Notes: a model not told the origin generated them from the sequence alone. A stretch of 64,000 bases of DNA from Streptomyces sp. NBC_01498 (GCF_036327775.1 NZ_CP109598.1:7203619-7267618); one strand, 5' to 3'. Positions 43,639-52,582 are shown, counted from the stretch's first letter. A program made the numbers and translations.

Positions 43639-44928
43639 GTGCACGCTGGGCGGGGAATTCTGGCCCTGATGGGGTCCGGCGAGACGAGCCCCACGATGGT
43701 GACGCTCCACCGTGAGCTGGTTGCCCACCTCGGTCCCGAGCCGGACGCGGTGATCCTTGAGACGCCGTACGGCTTCCAGGTCAACCGGGACGCCATCTCC
43801 GCCGGCGCGCGGGCGTACTTCCGCCACAGCGTCGGGCTGAGCACTGAGGTCGCGCCCGACACCGGCACGGACGCGGACGGTGTACGCGATCAACTGCGGC
43901 GCGCCGACTGGGTGTTCGCCGGCCCCGGCAGCCCGTCGTACGCCCTGGGCCGCTGGCACGCGCAGCGCGTGGGGGAGATCCTGTGCGAGCGGGTGCGCCG
44001 GGCGTACGGCGTGACGGTGCTGGCGTCCGCCGCCGCGTGCACGGTCGGTTTCGCGGCGCTGCCGGTGTACGAGGTGTACAAGGCCGGGCATCCGCCGGTG
44101 TGGCTGGACGGGCTCGACCTGCTGGGGGCGCTCGGTCTGCCGGTCGCGGTGATCCCGCACTACGACAACGCCGAGGGCGGCACGCACGACACCCGCTACT
44201 GCTATCTCGGCGAACCCCGGCTGGCCGTGCTCGAACGTGAACTTCCCGACGAGAGCGCCGTCCTGGGGATCGACGAGCACACCGGGCTGGTCGTGGACCT
44301 CGACACGTCGCTGGCACGCGTGTGGGGGAGGGGCGTGGTGACCGTACGGCGGCGGGGCGTCAGCGTCCCGGTCCCCGCCGGCACCGTTCTGCCTCTGGAC
44401 CAGCTCCGCGATCTGGTGAGCGGTCAGGGCTCCAGGAGCACGGCACCCGGTGCGGTTCCCGTTCCGCGCCACCCGTCCGGCGGCCTCGGTGAGTCCCCGG
44501 CCAGTAGCCCGGTCACGCTCCAGGAGGCGGTCGCCGCATCCGAGTCGCGCTTCGACAGAGCGCTGGCGGCACGCGACGCCGAGGCGATGGTGGCCGCCAT
44601 CCTCGACCTGGAGGCGGTGATCGCCGCCTGGGGCGCCGACATGGAGGAGGACCAGGGCGGTGAGTGGGCGCGTACGGTCCTGCGCGGCATGATCCGCCGG
44701 TGCGTACGGCTGGTCCAGCGGGGCCTGGACGAACCGGATGCCACGCTGGAGCGGATCGTGCCTCCCCTGATCGGCCTGCGCGGACAGTTACGGACGCGGG
44801 GCGCGTACGAGGCGGCCGACCGGTTACGCGACGCGCTCGCCGCAGGCGGGGTGAGCGTCCACGACACGCAGGGCGGCAGCGAGTGGCACCGTACCCAGAA
44901 GGGCGCGGCGGCGCCGTCACCGGAGTGA
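43639..44928 (+). CDS. Peptidase E/cyanophycinase-like protein fused to a CysS-like C-terminal domain
   Basis: A 429-residue protein. Residues ~1-250 resemble the S51/type 1 glutamine-amidotransferase-like fold: GRGILALMGSGETSPTM, WVFAGPGSPSYALGRW, LASAAACTVGFAALPVYEVY with the small-residue nucleophile-elbow region, then IPHYDNAEGGTHDTRYCYLG. Residues ~295-420 differ: RFDRALAARDAEAMVAAILD, then LRTRGAYEAADRLRDALAAG and GVSVHDTQGGSEW. This matches the C-terminal helical tail of cysteinyl-tRNA synthetase and MshC. I chose GTG 43639 after a G-rich site. Function is unknown. Confidence 0.72.
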   Translation: MHAGRGILALMGSGETSPTMVTLHRELVAHLGPEPDAVILETPYGFQVNRDAISAGARAYFRHSVGLSTEVAPDTGTDADGVRDQLRRADWVFAGPGSPSYALGRWHAQRVGEILCERVRRAYGVTVLASAAACTVGFAALPVYEVYKAGHPPVWLDGLDLLGALGLPVAVIPHYDNAEGGTHDTRYCYLGEPRLAVLERELPDESAVLGIDEHTGLVVDLDTSLARVWGRGVVTVRRRGVSVPVPAGTVLPLDQLRDLVSGQGSRSTAPGAVPVPRHPSGGLGESPASSPVTLQEAVAASESRFDRALAARDAEAMVAAILDLEAVIAAWGADMEEDQGGEWARTVLRGMIRRCVRLVQRGLDEPDATLERIVPPLIGLRGQLRTRGAYEAADRLRDALAAGGVSVHDTQGGSEWHRTQKGAAAPSPE

Positions 44929-44959
44929 GGAGACCGTGCGGGTGCCGCTCGGCGCGCAG

Positions 44960-44976
44960 TTGCACATGATGTGCAA
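44960..44976. promoter_or_regulatory. Perfect palindrome resembling a Fur-family (Nur-type) box
   Basis: TTGCACAT and ATGTGCAA flank one central G. Written as TTGCAC-N5-GTGCAA it differs by one base per half from the Nur consensus TTGCAA-N5-TTGCAA. It lies 69 bases before the ATG at 45045, in promoter position. Confidence 0.4.
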
Positions 44977-45044
44977 TAAGATCCGGGCAGGTGGCGGGCC
45001 GGGTCGGCCGTCCGACCGCCCGACGATTCAGGAGCCGTCGCACG

Positions 45045-45626
45045 ATGACGTCCACCCCCGCTGTCACCACCGCCCCTGCCCCGGCCGCGTACGACGCGTC
45101 GCCTCCCGTCCTCGTCGAGGTCCTGCTGCTGCGGCACGACCCGGCCGAGGGCTTCGCCTACCGCCGGCTGATCACGGGGCTCGCCGGCCGGGCCCGTCCC
45201 GACGACACCGCGCGGCGTCTCGCACTCCTGGCGGAAGACGACGACGCCCACCTGGTGCACTCCACCAGCTGGCGCGCGACCGACGACGGGCGGATCGTCC
45301 TGACCTACCTCGTCCATCCGGACCCGGCGCCCAACCTGCCCGGCATCCCGCTGCCCGACCCGCACGCCGTCGCCCGCTCCCCGAAACCCGGCCACCCCGC
45401 CCCGCCCGATCTGCATCCCCGCCACGTCGCCGCGCACGCCGTCAGGCATCTGGCCTTCCTGGCGCGCACCGACCCGGTCGTGGCCACACATCTGGCCGCG
45501 CACGGCGGCACACGGGAACCGCCCGGTGGCGCCTTCGACAGCCCCTTCGACGATGCCCTCAGCGGCGCGCTCGACAGCCTCGCCGGCTCGACCGCCGGAC
45601 AACTCCGCCGCGTACAGGCTTCCTAG
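45045..45626 (+). CDS. Hypothetical protein
   Basis: A 193-residue soluble protein with no family I recognise. VLVEVLLLRHDPAEGFAYRR, TARRLALLAEDDDAHLVHST and TDDGRIVLTYLVHPDPAPNL suggest an alpha/beta fold. Several His residues (HPRHVAAHAVRHLAF) could bind metal. The start at 45045 has AGGAG 11 bases upstream. A palindrome like a Fur-family box lies in the promoter region, so metal-dependent control is possible. Confidence 0.6.
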   Translation: MTSTPAVTTAPAPAAYDASPPVLVEVLLLRHDPAEGFAYRRLITGLAGRARPDDTARRLALLAEDDDAHLVHSTSWRATDDGRIVLTYLVHPDPAPNLPGIPLPDPHAVARSPKPGHPAPPDLHPRHVAAHAVRHLAFLARTDPVVATHLAAHGGTREPPGGAFDSPFDDALSGALDSLAGSTAGQLRRVQAS

Positions 45627-45990
45627 GACGCGGCCCGTCAGCCACGCCCCGCACCGGGCGACCGGCAACCCGTTCGGCCGATGAGTCGTTGCGGGCGCCG
45701 CCGTACTCCTGGTGCTCCGCGAGCAGCTCGACGACTCATTTATGGATATTCGTCGCGTAGCCATCGCCGATCAGGGCGCCTCCGGCACGGACGTTCCGAT
45801 TGCCCACCGAGACCGTACGAAGGGCCCCGTCCTTTCAGCTTGGAGTCCTCGATGAGGGAAGAGTCAGCCCCGTAAGCCAGGCGCCTGCGGGGTGCACGCG
45901 GTGTTGACCGGAGGGAGAGCGGTTGCACATCCTTGGGCACGCACTGCCGCTGGTTGCCGAAGTCGTGCCGACCCCGGGAGGGGATGACCC
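45627..45990. other. 364-bp stretch without a recognisable gene
   Basis: Frames are short and not protein-like. No clear hairpin or repeat was noticed. Confidence 0.4.
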
Positions 45991-46518
45991 ATGCGCAAGT
46001 CACCGACGATGGCTCTTGCAGGCGCCCTGCTCGCTCTCGGCTGGTCGCTCGTGGGGACCGGGAGCGCCGGGGCCGCCGGGAGGGGGCAGCCGGGCGCGGA
46101 CACGGCGCAGGCCGCGGCCAATCGCGTGGTCTGCTACCAGGCGCACGTCGCGGGCATCGGCTGGGAGAACGCGTACTCCTGCAACGGAGCGACGGCGGGA
46201 ACCACGGGCGAGGGCAGGGCCGTGGAGGCGCTGCGATTCGTCACGATCGGCATGTCCGGTCTGTGCGCGCGTGCGCACGTCTCCACGATCGGCTGGCAGT
46301 CCTGGATCTGCGCCGGGGACAACGCGACCCTGGAGATCGGCACCACCGGCCGGTCCCTCACGATCGAGGCCGTCGAGTTCCAGACCCAGAGCGGAAGCGT
46401 GGCGGCCAACGCACACCTGAGCGGCTACGGCTGGCAGGGCTGGGTGGCGGGCGGCCGCGTCACGGTCGGCACGACGGGTGAGAACCGGTCGATCGAGGCA
46501 CTCATGGTCACCCCCTGA
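45991..46518 (+). CDS. Secreted ChW (hydrophobic W) repeat protein
   Basis: A 175-residue exported protein. MALAGALLALGWSLVGTGSA then GAAG is a signal peptide. Three repeats follow, each of the form AHVxGIGWxxW ... GTTGxxRxIEAL: near residues 51-82 (AHVAGIGWENAYSCNGA), 92-125 (AHVSTIGWQSWICAGDN) and 139-172 (AHLSGYGWQGWVAGGRV). This is the clostridial hydrophobic W repeat, found in surface proteins. ATG 45991 follows GGGAGGGG. It probably acts at the cell surface. Confidence 0.85.
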   Translation: MRKSPTMALAGALLALGWSLVGTGSAGAAGRGQPGADTAQAAANRVVCYQAHVAGIGWENAYSCNGATAGTTGEGRAVEALRFVTIGMSGLCARAHVSTIGWQSWICAGDNATLEIGTTGRSLTIEAVEFQTQSGSVAANAHLSGYGWQGWVAGGRVTVGTTGENRSIEALMVTP

Positions 46519-46554
46519 ACCGGGGCAGCCCCAGTTTGCGGGATGGATTCCCTC

Positions 46555-46593
46555 CTCATGGCCATGCGCACATCTCATGGCCATGCGCACATC
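46555..46593. repeat. Tandem repeat of 19 bases
   Basis: TCATGGCCATGCGCACATC occurs twice head to tail just after the ChW-repeat protein stop. It includes the self-complementary ATGGCCAT. Function unknown. Confidence 0.6.
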
Positions 46594-46603
46594 CCCGGCG
46601 CGG

Positions 46604-46930
46604 TCAGCCCGCCAGCGTGCCCGCGGCGCGGTCCGCACCCGTACCGTGCCCGGAAGCCTGAGTCCAGGCACCCGGGGGGATCGGAAGCCCGGACGTGTGC
46701 AAGCCGACCTCCGTGACCGGCCCGCGACAACGTCGTCCAGGTGCAGGCCTCGTCTCGCGGGCGATACGCGCGTGGGAGCGCCCCCGTGCCGCGTGCAGGA
46801 CGATCTCCGCCCGCCGCCGTAACCGGTACGGGGTCTTGCGGCCGTAGGCCATCTTCTTCAACCGCTCGCGCTCGCCGGCGGTCGCGACTCTCGGGCGGGC
46901 CGGGGCAACGGGCATGGCAGACGGGCCGAT
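46604..46930 (-). mobile_element. IS630-family transposase, N-terminal remnant
   Basis: On the minus strand the frame reads ERERLKKMAYGRKTPYRLRR then RAEIVLHAARGRSHARIARE, the N-terminal helix-turn-helix of IS630-type transposases. The homology then breaks into another frame (GLHLDDVV) and decays. There is no catalytic domain and no terminal repeats. An old insertion scar. Confidence 0.65.
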
Positions 46931-47032
46931 CGGGGGAAGTGGATCACAACGGGTGGCAACCTGCCGCGTCCGGTGCCTCAACGATCCGGCAAGAGGGCCA
47001 CCGTGCCCACGACGCCGGAGTGCACCCGGCTG

Positions 47033-47986
47033 TCACTCGCCCAGCGGCTGTCCGAACACGTCCGCACCGCCTGACCGCGACTGTCGGACCGCCATGTCGC
47101 CGACCTGGCGGGCGATGTCGGTCCACAGGGCGGCGGGGAGGTCGTGGCCGACGCCTGGGTAGGTCACCAGGCGGGCGCCGTCGATGGCCCGGGCGGTGGC
47201 GCGGCCGGCGCTGACGCGCAGGATCGGGTCCTGCTCGCCGTGCAGGACCAGGGTGGGTCGGCGCAGGTCCTTGAGCCTGGCTCCGTGCCACTGGGCGCCG
47301 ATCTGGCGGCTCTGCGCCTTGTTGTCGCGCGGGCCGCTGTCCACGTCGGCCTCGACCCAGGCGCGGGCCGCGGCCTCGTCGAAGGGGTAGCCGGGGGAGG
47401 CGATGCCGCGCCAGACGGTGAGGGCGGCCTCGATGTCGCCCTCGCGGCCCTCGGGGAACTTGGTCCGGGCGAGCTTGGCGAGCAGGCCGAACCGCAGATG
47501 GCGCAGGACCCCCAGGCCGGAGACGTCGCTGGGTAGAGCCGCCGAGGAGGTGACGCTGAGTACCCGGTCGGGGTGTCGCAGCGCGAGCCGCTGGGCGATC
47601 GCGCCGCCCAGCGAGTGGCCGAAGACGTGGGCTCGCTCCCAGCCGAGTTCGTCCATCACAGCGATGGCGTCGTCGGTCATGTCCTCGGAGGTGTAGGCGT
47701 CCCCGCGCTTGGCGAACAGGGCCTTGAAGGGGTTGGTGCCGGCGGTGTCCGGCATCCGGGTCGACTGGCCGGCGTCGCGCTGGTCGTAGCGGGCCACGGC
47801 GAACCCGGCGTCGGCGAATGCCTGGCACAGTCCGGCCGGCCACCAGAACCGTGCGGTGGCCAAGCCCATGATGAGCAGCAGCGGTTCGCCCTCGGAGCCC
47901 TTCAGCTGGTCGAAGGCCACCTGCACGTCGCCGTTGTCCGCATACCGGGTCGATGTCCACTCCTGCTGCGGCTGTATCCGGGGCAA
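47033..47986 (-). CDS. Alpha/beta hydrolase
   Basis: A 317-residue serine hydrolase: LLLIMGLATARFWWP (oxyanion loop), ARYDQRDAGQSTR, nucleophile elbow VFGHSLGGAIAQRLALRHPD, acid in LHGEQDPIL and His in GVGHDLP. The fold resembles esterase/hydrolases beside TetR regulators. The start appears to be TTG 47986 with AAGG upstream. It is divergent from the TetR gene, with two operator-like sites between them, so it is probably repressed by that protein. The substrate is unknown. Confidence 0.85.
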   Translation of the reverse strand: MPRIQPQQEWTSTRYADNGDVQVAFDQLKGSEGEPLLLIMGLATARFWWPAGLCQAFADAGFAVARYDQRDAGQSTRMPDTAGTNPFKALFAKRGDAYTSEDMTDDAIAVMDELGWERAHVFGHSLGGAIAQRLALRHPDRVLSVTSSAALPSDVSGLGVLRHLRFGLLAKLARTKFPEGREGDIEAALTVWRGIASPGYPFDEAAARAWVEADVDSGPRDNKAQSRQIGAQWHGARLKDLRRPTLVLHGEQDPILRVSAGRATARAIDGARLVTYPGVGHDLPAALWTDIARQVGDMAVRQSRSGGADVFGQPLGE

Positions 47987-48006
47987 TGTCGGCTGCCTTC
48001 CATCTA

Positions 48007-48062
48007 CTGCGATTCATGTTCGCAGTTCATGCGGCCTAAGATACTGCATACGCCGTTCGCAG
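48007..48062. promoter_or_regulatory. Two inverted-repeat sites between hydrolase and TetR genes
   Basis: CTGCGA-N7-TCGCAG at 48007-48025 is a perfect palindrome. A related site CTGC...TCGCAG lies at 48044-48062. Both fall in the 89-bp divergent promoter region. TetR dimers bind such sites; this pair is the likely operator. Confidence 0.55.
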
Positions 48063-48075
48063 AACAGGAGGGGTC

Positions 48076-48858
48076 ATGACCGAGCCGACCACCCACAGCA
48101 TCTGGCTGCGCCCCGAGCGCGCCGGACGCGGCCCGGCGCCCGCGTTCGACCGCGACCGCATCGCCGCCGCCGGGATCGCCCTGGCTGACGCGGACGGCCT
48201 GACCGCCGTCACCATGCGGGCCGTGGCGCTCGCCCTCGGGGCCGGACCGGCATCCCTCTACCGCTATGTGGCCACCCGCGACGAACTGCTGGAACTGATG
48301 ATCGACCAGGTCAACGGCGAGATCTCCTACGCCGCACTCGGCTCCGGACACTGGCTCGACGACCTGCTCGCCCTGGCCCGGCAGAGCAGGGGCGTCTACC
48401 TCGCGCACCCATGGCTGCTCGACGCGACCGCGACGAGGACCCCCGTGGGGCCGCGCGCGGTCACCTACCTGGAGCACGCCCTGGCCGCGCTGGCCGACCT
48501 CGACGTCAGCCCCCGGACCAAGCTGGAGGCCATCGCGATCCTCAATGCCGTCGTCTCCACTCTGACCCGCGCCGAGGTGATCCAACGTCTCGCCGGGCAG
48601 ACCATCCCGCAGTGGCAGCAGGCCCAGACGGAATATCTCACCCAGGTCGCCATGGCGGGCCACCACCCGCACCTCGCCGCGGCCTTGACCGGGCAGCCGC
48701 CCGAGACCGAGGACTCATCGGAATCGCTCCTCGACCGCATCCTCACCCGCGTGCTCACCGGGCTCCTTCAACGCGCCGGCACCGGAGCGACCTCCGTGTG
48801 CGGACGCGCGGAGGCAGAGCCACCCGCGGCCAATCCGGGGGCGACCGCAACCTCCTGA
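48076..48858 (+). CDS. TetR/AcrR-family regulator
   Basis: A 260-residue regulator. The N-terminal helix-turn-helix is DRDRIAAAGIALADADGLTA, VTMRAVALALGAGPASLYRY and VATRDELLELMIDQV. The C-terminal domain is helical (LDDLLALARQSRGVYLAHPW), of the larger TetR type. An AGGAGGGG site precedes the ATG. It is divergent from the hydrolase gene. The C-terminal 40 residues are Ala/Pro-rich and probably disordered. Confidence 0.9.
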   Translation: MTEPTTHSIWLRPERAGRGPAPAFDRDRIAAAGIALADADGLTAVTMRAVALALGAGPASLYRYVATRDELLELMIDQVNGEISYAALGSGHWLDDLLALARQSRGVYLAHPWLLDATATRTPVGPRAVTYLEHALAALADLDVSPRTKLEAIAILNAVVSTLTRAEVIQRLAGQTIPQWQQAQTEYLTQVAMAGHHPHLAAALTGQPPETEDSSESLLDRILTRVLTGLLQRAGTGATSVCGRAEAEPPAANPGATATS

Positions 48859-49378
48859 TGTCTCATCGGGAGAGTCTGCCCCGAGCGCTCAGCCCCGCGA
48901 GGCTCCGCCCCCTCACAAACGACCATCTGTGAGAGTGGCGACAGGCAGTTTCGGCGGCACCCCGGAAGGTACCCAGACTGCGCCTGCGGCCTCTGCCCGG
49001 CCGTCCCCGAGATCTGACCGGACTTCACACACAACGGCAGCGGGAGCCAACCCCCGAAGGACTTCGAGCGCCGCCACTACGTGCGCCGAAGATCATCCGA
49101 TCTGGTGGCAAGCGCACGGGTCACGGCGTCACTGACTTTGCCTCCGCCGGCGGGTGCCGATCGGTCCGGGGGGCGGTACGGCCGCCGGATCCCGCATCTC
49201 ACACGGCCCTGTTCGTCGGCCGACGGATGCGCGGCAGGGGTGCGGGCGAGGCGGAGACCACTGTCAACTCCCGTCAGCCAACCCGGAAGTGGGCTTGCGA
49301 CCACCACACTCCTGTGACTATCTGGAGTTACCTAACAACTGCTTGTAGTGGGCGGTTGGTCGATGGCGAAGGATGACG
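48859..49378. other. 520-bp stretch without a gene
   Basis: No protein-like frame. The last ~70 bases before the NHL protein are less GC-rich (AGTTACCTAACAACTGCTTG) and probably hold its promoter. A weak stem CTCACA/TGTGAG lies near 48915-48935. Confidence 0.45.
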
Positions 49379-50905
49379 ATGAGCACTGTCCAGGAACCAG
49401 CCGCAGCTCCCGAGCAGGCCGCCCCTGCGATCAGCACGGTGGCGGGGAGCGGGGTCGCGGGATTCGCGGGGGACAACCAGCCTGCCGTTGCGGCTCAGTT
49501 GAACCATCCGTACGGAATCGCTGTGGACGGCGCGGGAACCCTCTACTTCTCCGACCGCAACAACCACCGGGTCCGGAAGATCACGACCGACGGGAGGATC
49601 AGCACGGTCGCGGGGACCGGGGTCGCGGGTCACGGAGGTGACAACGGCCCTGCCTCTTCGGCCCGGTTGCACTTCCCCCGGGGGCTGCTGCTGGACGGCG
49701 CGGGCACGCTCTACATCGCCGACAGCGGCAACCACCGGATCCGGAAGATCACAACTGACGGGACGATCAGCACCGTCGCCGGCACGGGCGCCAAGGGTTT
49801 CAGCGGTGACGGCGGCGCTGCCACCGCCGCCCAGCTGAACTGGCCGTACGCGATGGCGGTGGACAGTGCCGGGGTGCTCTGGTTCTCCGATTGCGTCAGT
49901 CATCGGGTCCGGAAGATCACAGCCGACGGGAGGATCAGTACGTTCGCCGGCACCGGCACCGCGGGCTTCAAGGGTGACGGCGGCGCCGCCACCGCCGCCC
50001 AGCTGAACCACCCGTCGGACCTCGTGGTGGACAGCGCCGGCAATCTCTACATCGCCGAGATCACCAACCACCGGGTCCGGAAAGTGGCGGCGGACGGGAA
50101 GATCAGTACGTTCGCCGGCACCGGCACCGCGGGCTTCGGCGGTGACGGCGGGCCGGCCGCCTCGGCCCAGCTGAACAAGCCGATCGGGCTGCTGCTGGAC
50201 AGCACCGGCAGCCTCTACATCGGCGACTCCGTGAATCACCGGGTCCGGAAGATCACGGCGGACGGGACGATCAGTACGTTCGCCGGCACCGGCACCGCGA
50301 GCTCCGGCGGTGACGGCGGCCCCGCAGCCTCGGCCCAGCTGAACAGCCCGACCGGGCTCGCCGTGGACTGCGTGGAGAACCTCTACATCGGCGACCTCCT
50401 CAATCACCGCATCCGGAAAATCCCGTCGGCGAGGATGGCCGGGCTGCCCGAGTCGGGCACCGTGGTCTCCTGGGCGAATGTCCGCAGCAGGCTGCGGATG
50501 GGAGTCCTGCGTGAGTCGACCAAGGACGGGGCCGAGATCCACCAGGCCCTCCCCGCTCCCCGGGACCACCAGCGGTGGCGGCTGGTCGTGGCGGGCCAGG
50601 ACGACGGCGAGGTCCTGTACACGATCGAGAACGTGCGCAGCGGCAGGGTCCTGGAGGTCGTCGACGCACAGGAGCGGGCCGGAGCGGTCGTGGCGCAGCG
50701 TGCCTACGAAGGCGGTGAGGCGCGTCACCAGCAGTGGAGGCTGATCCCGGTGGGCTCGGCGAGCGGCTCTCAGCGGGTGTACGAGATCGCGAACCGGAAC
50801 AGTGGTCTGCTTCTGCGCGTGGACACCAACGCCCGGGTGGCGATCAAGCAGCACGGTGCGGAGGGCGACCACCGGGGCCGGCAGTGGGAGTTGCTTCCCG
50901 TCTGA
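49379..50905 (+). CDS. NHL-repeat protein with C-terminal ricin-type trefoil
   Basis: A 508-residue protein. Six NHL repeats (about residues 18-345) each read ISTxAGTGxxGxxGDxGPA...QLNxPxGLxVDxxGNLYIADxxNHRVRKI, forming a six-bladed propeller. Residues ~375-508 have three QxW-like repeats (DHQRWRLVV, HQQWRLIPV, GRQWELLPV), a ricin-type trefoil. There is no signal peptide or membrane segment. An AAGGATGACG site places the start at ATG 49379 (49373 is possible). It opens a cluster of similar beta-rich proteins and ends at a convergent hairpin. Confidence 0.85.
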   Translation: MSTVQEPAAAPEQAAPAISTVAGSGVAGFAGDNQPAVAAQLNHPYGIAVDGAGTLYFSDRNNHRVRKITTDGRISTVAGTGVAGHGGDNGPASSARLHFPRGLLLDGAGTLYIADSGNHRIRKITTDGTISTVAGTGAKGFSGDGGAATAAQLNWPYAMAVDSAGVLWFSDCVSHRVRKITADGRISTFAGTGTAGFKGDGGAATAAQLNHPSDLVVDSAGNLYIAEITNHRVRKVAADGKISTFAGTGTAGFGGDGGPAASAQLNKPIGLLLDSTGSLYIGDSVNHRVRKITADGTISTFAGTGTASSGGDGGPAASAQLNSPTGLAVDCVENLYIGDLLNHRIRKIPSARMAGLPESGTVVSWANVRSRLRMGVLRESTKDGAEIHQALPAPRDHQRWRLVVAGQDDGEVLYTIENVRSGRVLEVVDAQERAGAVVAQRAYEGGEARHQQWRLIPVGSASGSQRVYEIANRNSGLLLRVDTNARVAIKQHGAEGDHRGRQWELLPV

Positions 50906-50910
50906 CGCAC

Positions 50911-50944
50911 GTGGGGGCAGGGGCGGCTTCGCCCCTGCCCCCAC
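50911..50944. terminator. Bidirectional 15-bp terminator hairpin
   Basis: GTGGGGGCAGGGGCG (50911-50925) and its exact complement (50930-50944) flank a GCTT loop. It lies 5 bases after the NHL protein stop and 8 bases after the end of the convergent minus-strand gene, so it ends both. Confidence 0.85.
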
Positions 50945-50952
50945 GGGGCCGG

Positions 50953-51441
50953 TCACGGGGATGCGGGCGGGTCCTCGGCGGCCGGTTTGGTGGCCTTGGG
51001 GGTTTCCGGGGCCTTGGGAGCCTTGGTGTAGTCGCTCTTCTTCGGCCGGTCTTCCAGGTCCTGGTCCTTCTGGAGTCCGCTGTGCTCGGTCACGGTCGCG
51101 CTCGACTGCTGCATGCCTGCTGAGGCCGCGGCGGACACCGAGCCGGGGTCCTGGGCGTACTGGGCCTGCTGCCCGGCCGATGTCTGGGTGGTCTGGATGA
51201 AAGAGCCGAGGAAGCCGAGGATGGCCCGTGCTTCGGGCGCCTGTTCCTGCACGATTTTCGCGCGGGAGGAGGCGCCGTGGATCGCGCTGGTGAAGAGGCT
51301 GGTGCTCCGGTCGTCGTACGTGTCGTCGTCGGCGTCCTCGAAGTCGACGCCCGCCCCCGGTTCCGGCCTGGCGCCGCTGGTGGTCACCGAGAAGAGCCCC
51401 GCGCCCCTGCCGGCGGAGTTGAAGATGTTGTCGAACACCAT
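50953..51441 (-). CDS. Hypothetical partner protein of the aerolysin-like gene
   Basis: A 162-residue protein. The N-terminus (MVFDNIFNSAGRGAGLFSVT) is followed by an acidic patch (DFEDADDDTYDDR), a helical middle (KIVQEQAPEARAILGFLGSF) and a Lys/Pro-rich tail (KAPKAPETPKATKPA). No family is recognised. It lies 43 bases downstream of the aerolysin-like gene on the same strand, with an AAGGGACGAGG site, so the two are probably co-expressed. It could be a chaperone, cap or second component. Confidence 0.6.
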   Translation of the reverse strand: MVFDNIFNSAGRGAGLFSVTTSGARPEPGAGVDFEDADDDTYDDRSTSLFTSAIHGASSRAKIVQEQAPEARAILGFLGSFIQTTQTSAGQQAQYAQDPGSVSAAASAGMQQSSATVTEHSGLQKDQDLEDRPKKSDYTKAPKAPETPKATKPAAEDPPASP

Positions 51442-51484
51442 GGTCCTCGTCCCTTGTTGTCGTCGTGGGGGTGTGGCGCGCCGG

Positions 51485-52582
51485 TCAGGGCTGCTTGTGC
51501 GGAGCTCGCCGGCTGTCGGCGAGGCTTTCGACGTCGAACATCGTGTGGTGGACCTCCAGGGCGGACACGACTTCGGCCAGGCCCTTCATGCGGAAGCCGC
51601 CGCCCGCCAGGTCGAGGTCGCCGATGTCGCGGGCGACCAGCTCCGCGAGGCCGGGGTAGTCCCCGTTCTGCGGCGGAGACAGGACCGCGACGGGCACGTC
51701 GTACCGCACCGCGAGCAGTCCGGAGAAGGTCACCGGGATCTCGTAGGAGTACTGCTTGCGGGTGCGCCGCTGGGTGGCGATGGTCTCCACGCGGGAGCCC
51801 GGCGGTACCTCGCCGGAGATCTGCGAGTTCGAGGCCCAGCTGGTGTTCAGCGTGCCGCCGACGGAGCCCATGATGCCCAGCATCAGCTGGGCGTTGAGCT
51901 CGGCGGTGCCGGTGGCGCTGCCAGTGGTCGTGAAGGCCGCCGAGGTCGTCACCGAGTTCGCCGCCGAGTTCGCCACCGCGTTCGTCGTGCCGACCTCGGT
52001 GGCGTTGGCGTTGTCGCTCCCCTGGTCGTCCTTGCTGTTCTCGTTGGTCACGGTGGTCGTGTTCTTGATCGCCACGTCGTTCTGGAGCTGCGTCTGCAAC
52101 TGCGTCCCGAGGTCCACCTGGAGCATGTTCTGCAGCTGCAACTGGAGTTCCGCGCTGACGCTGCCGCCGAAGGTGAGCTGCGCATCTCCCTGAAGCGTCC
52201 AGGTGACCTCGTTCGACACGGTGAACTGGATCGAGTCGGTGAAGGTCATCGGGGTCGCCTGGCTGCGGTTGACGTAGGTGCGCGAGGAGAACGTGTCGGG
52301 AGGAGGCTGGTGGATGTTGCGCCGCTCCTCGATCAGCGGCTCCCCGAGGTTCATGTAGGCGAGCCAGCCGAGCTGGGTCGCGGTCCCGGGGAAGGACCCG
52401 AACCGCGACTTGTTCACGGAGAACCCGACGGGCTTGTGCCGGACCCCGTAGTCGTCGACGTAGACCAGGTTGGGGTGGTCCAGGACCGACTGCCAGGTCT
52501 GCTCGATGTTCAGTTCCCGCAGGTTCTTCTTCGTCAGCGGGAGGCGCTTGGCCCGGTCCAGGTTGTACGCGTGGGAAGGCAA
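51485..52582 (-). CDS. Aerolysin/ETX-MTX2-like beta-pore-forming protein (candidate)
   Basis: A 365-residue protein. Residues ~110-180 are long alternating strands (FTDSIQFTVSNEVTWTLQGD, AQLTFGGSVSAELQLQLQNM), then a Ser/Thr/Asn-rich region (TTNAVANSAANSVTTSAAFT), then amphipathic strands (ATGTAELNAQLMLGIMGSVG) and EVPPGSRVETIATQRRTRKQ, YSYEIPVTFSGLLAVRYDV. The alternating insertion region followed by a PPGSRV-type turn and a paired strand is the pattern of aerolysin-fold toxins. No signal peptide. GAGGA lies 7 bases before TTG 52582. I rate the fold likely but unproven. Confidence 0.6.
   Translation of the reverse strand: MPSHAYNLDRAKRLPLTKKNLRELNIEQTWQSVLDHPNLVYVDDYGVRHKPVGFSVNKSRFGSFPGTATQLGWLAYMNLGEPLIEERRNIHQPPPDTFSSRTYVNRSQATPMTFTDSIQFTVSNEVTWTLQGDAQLTFGGSVSAELQLQLQNMLQVDLGTQLQTQLQNDVAIKNTTTVTNENSKDDQGSDNANATEVGTTNAVANSAANSVTTSAAFTTTGSATGTAELNAQLMLGIMGSVGGTLNTSWASNSQISGEVPPGSRVETIATQRRTRKQYSYEIPVTFSGLLAVRYDVPVAVLSPPQNGDYPGLAELVARDIGDLDLAGGGFRMKGLAEVVSALEVHHTMFDVESLADSRRAPHKQP

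Noticed and set aside
46604..46930. Intact IS630 element
   Set aside because: Only the N-terminal helix-turn-helix is readable; the catalytic domain and end repeats are missing.
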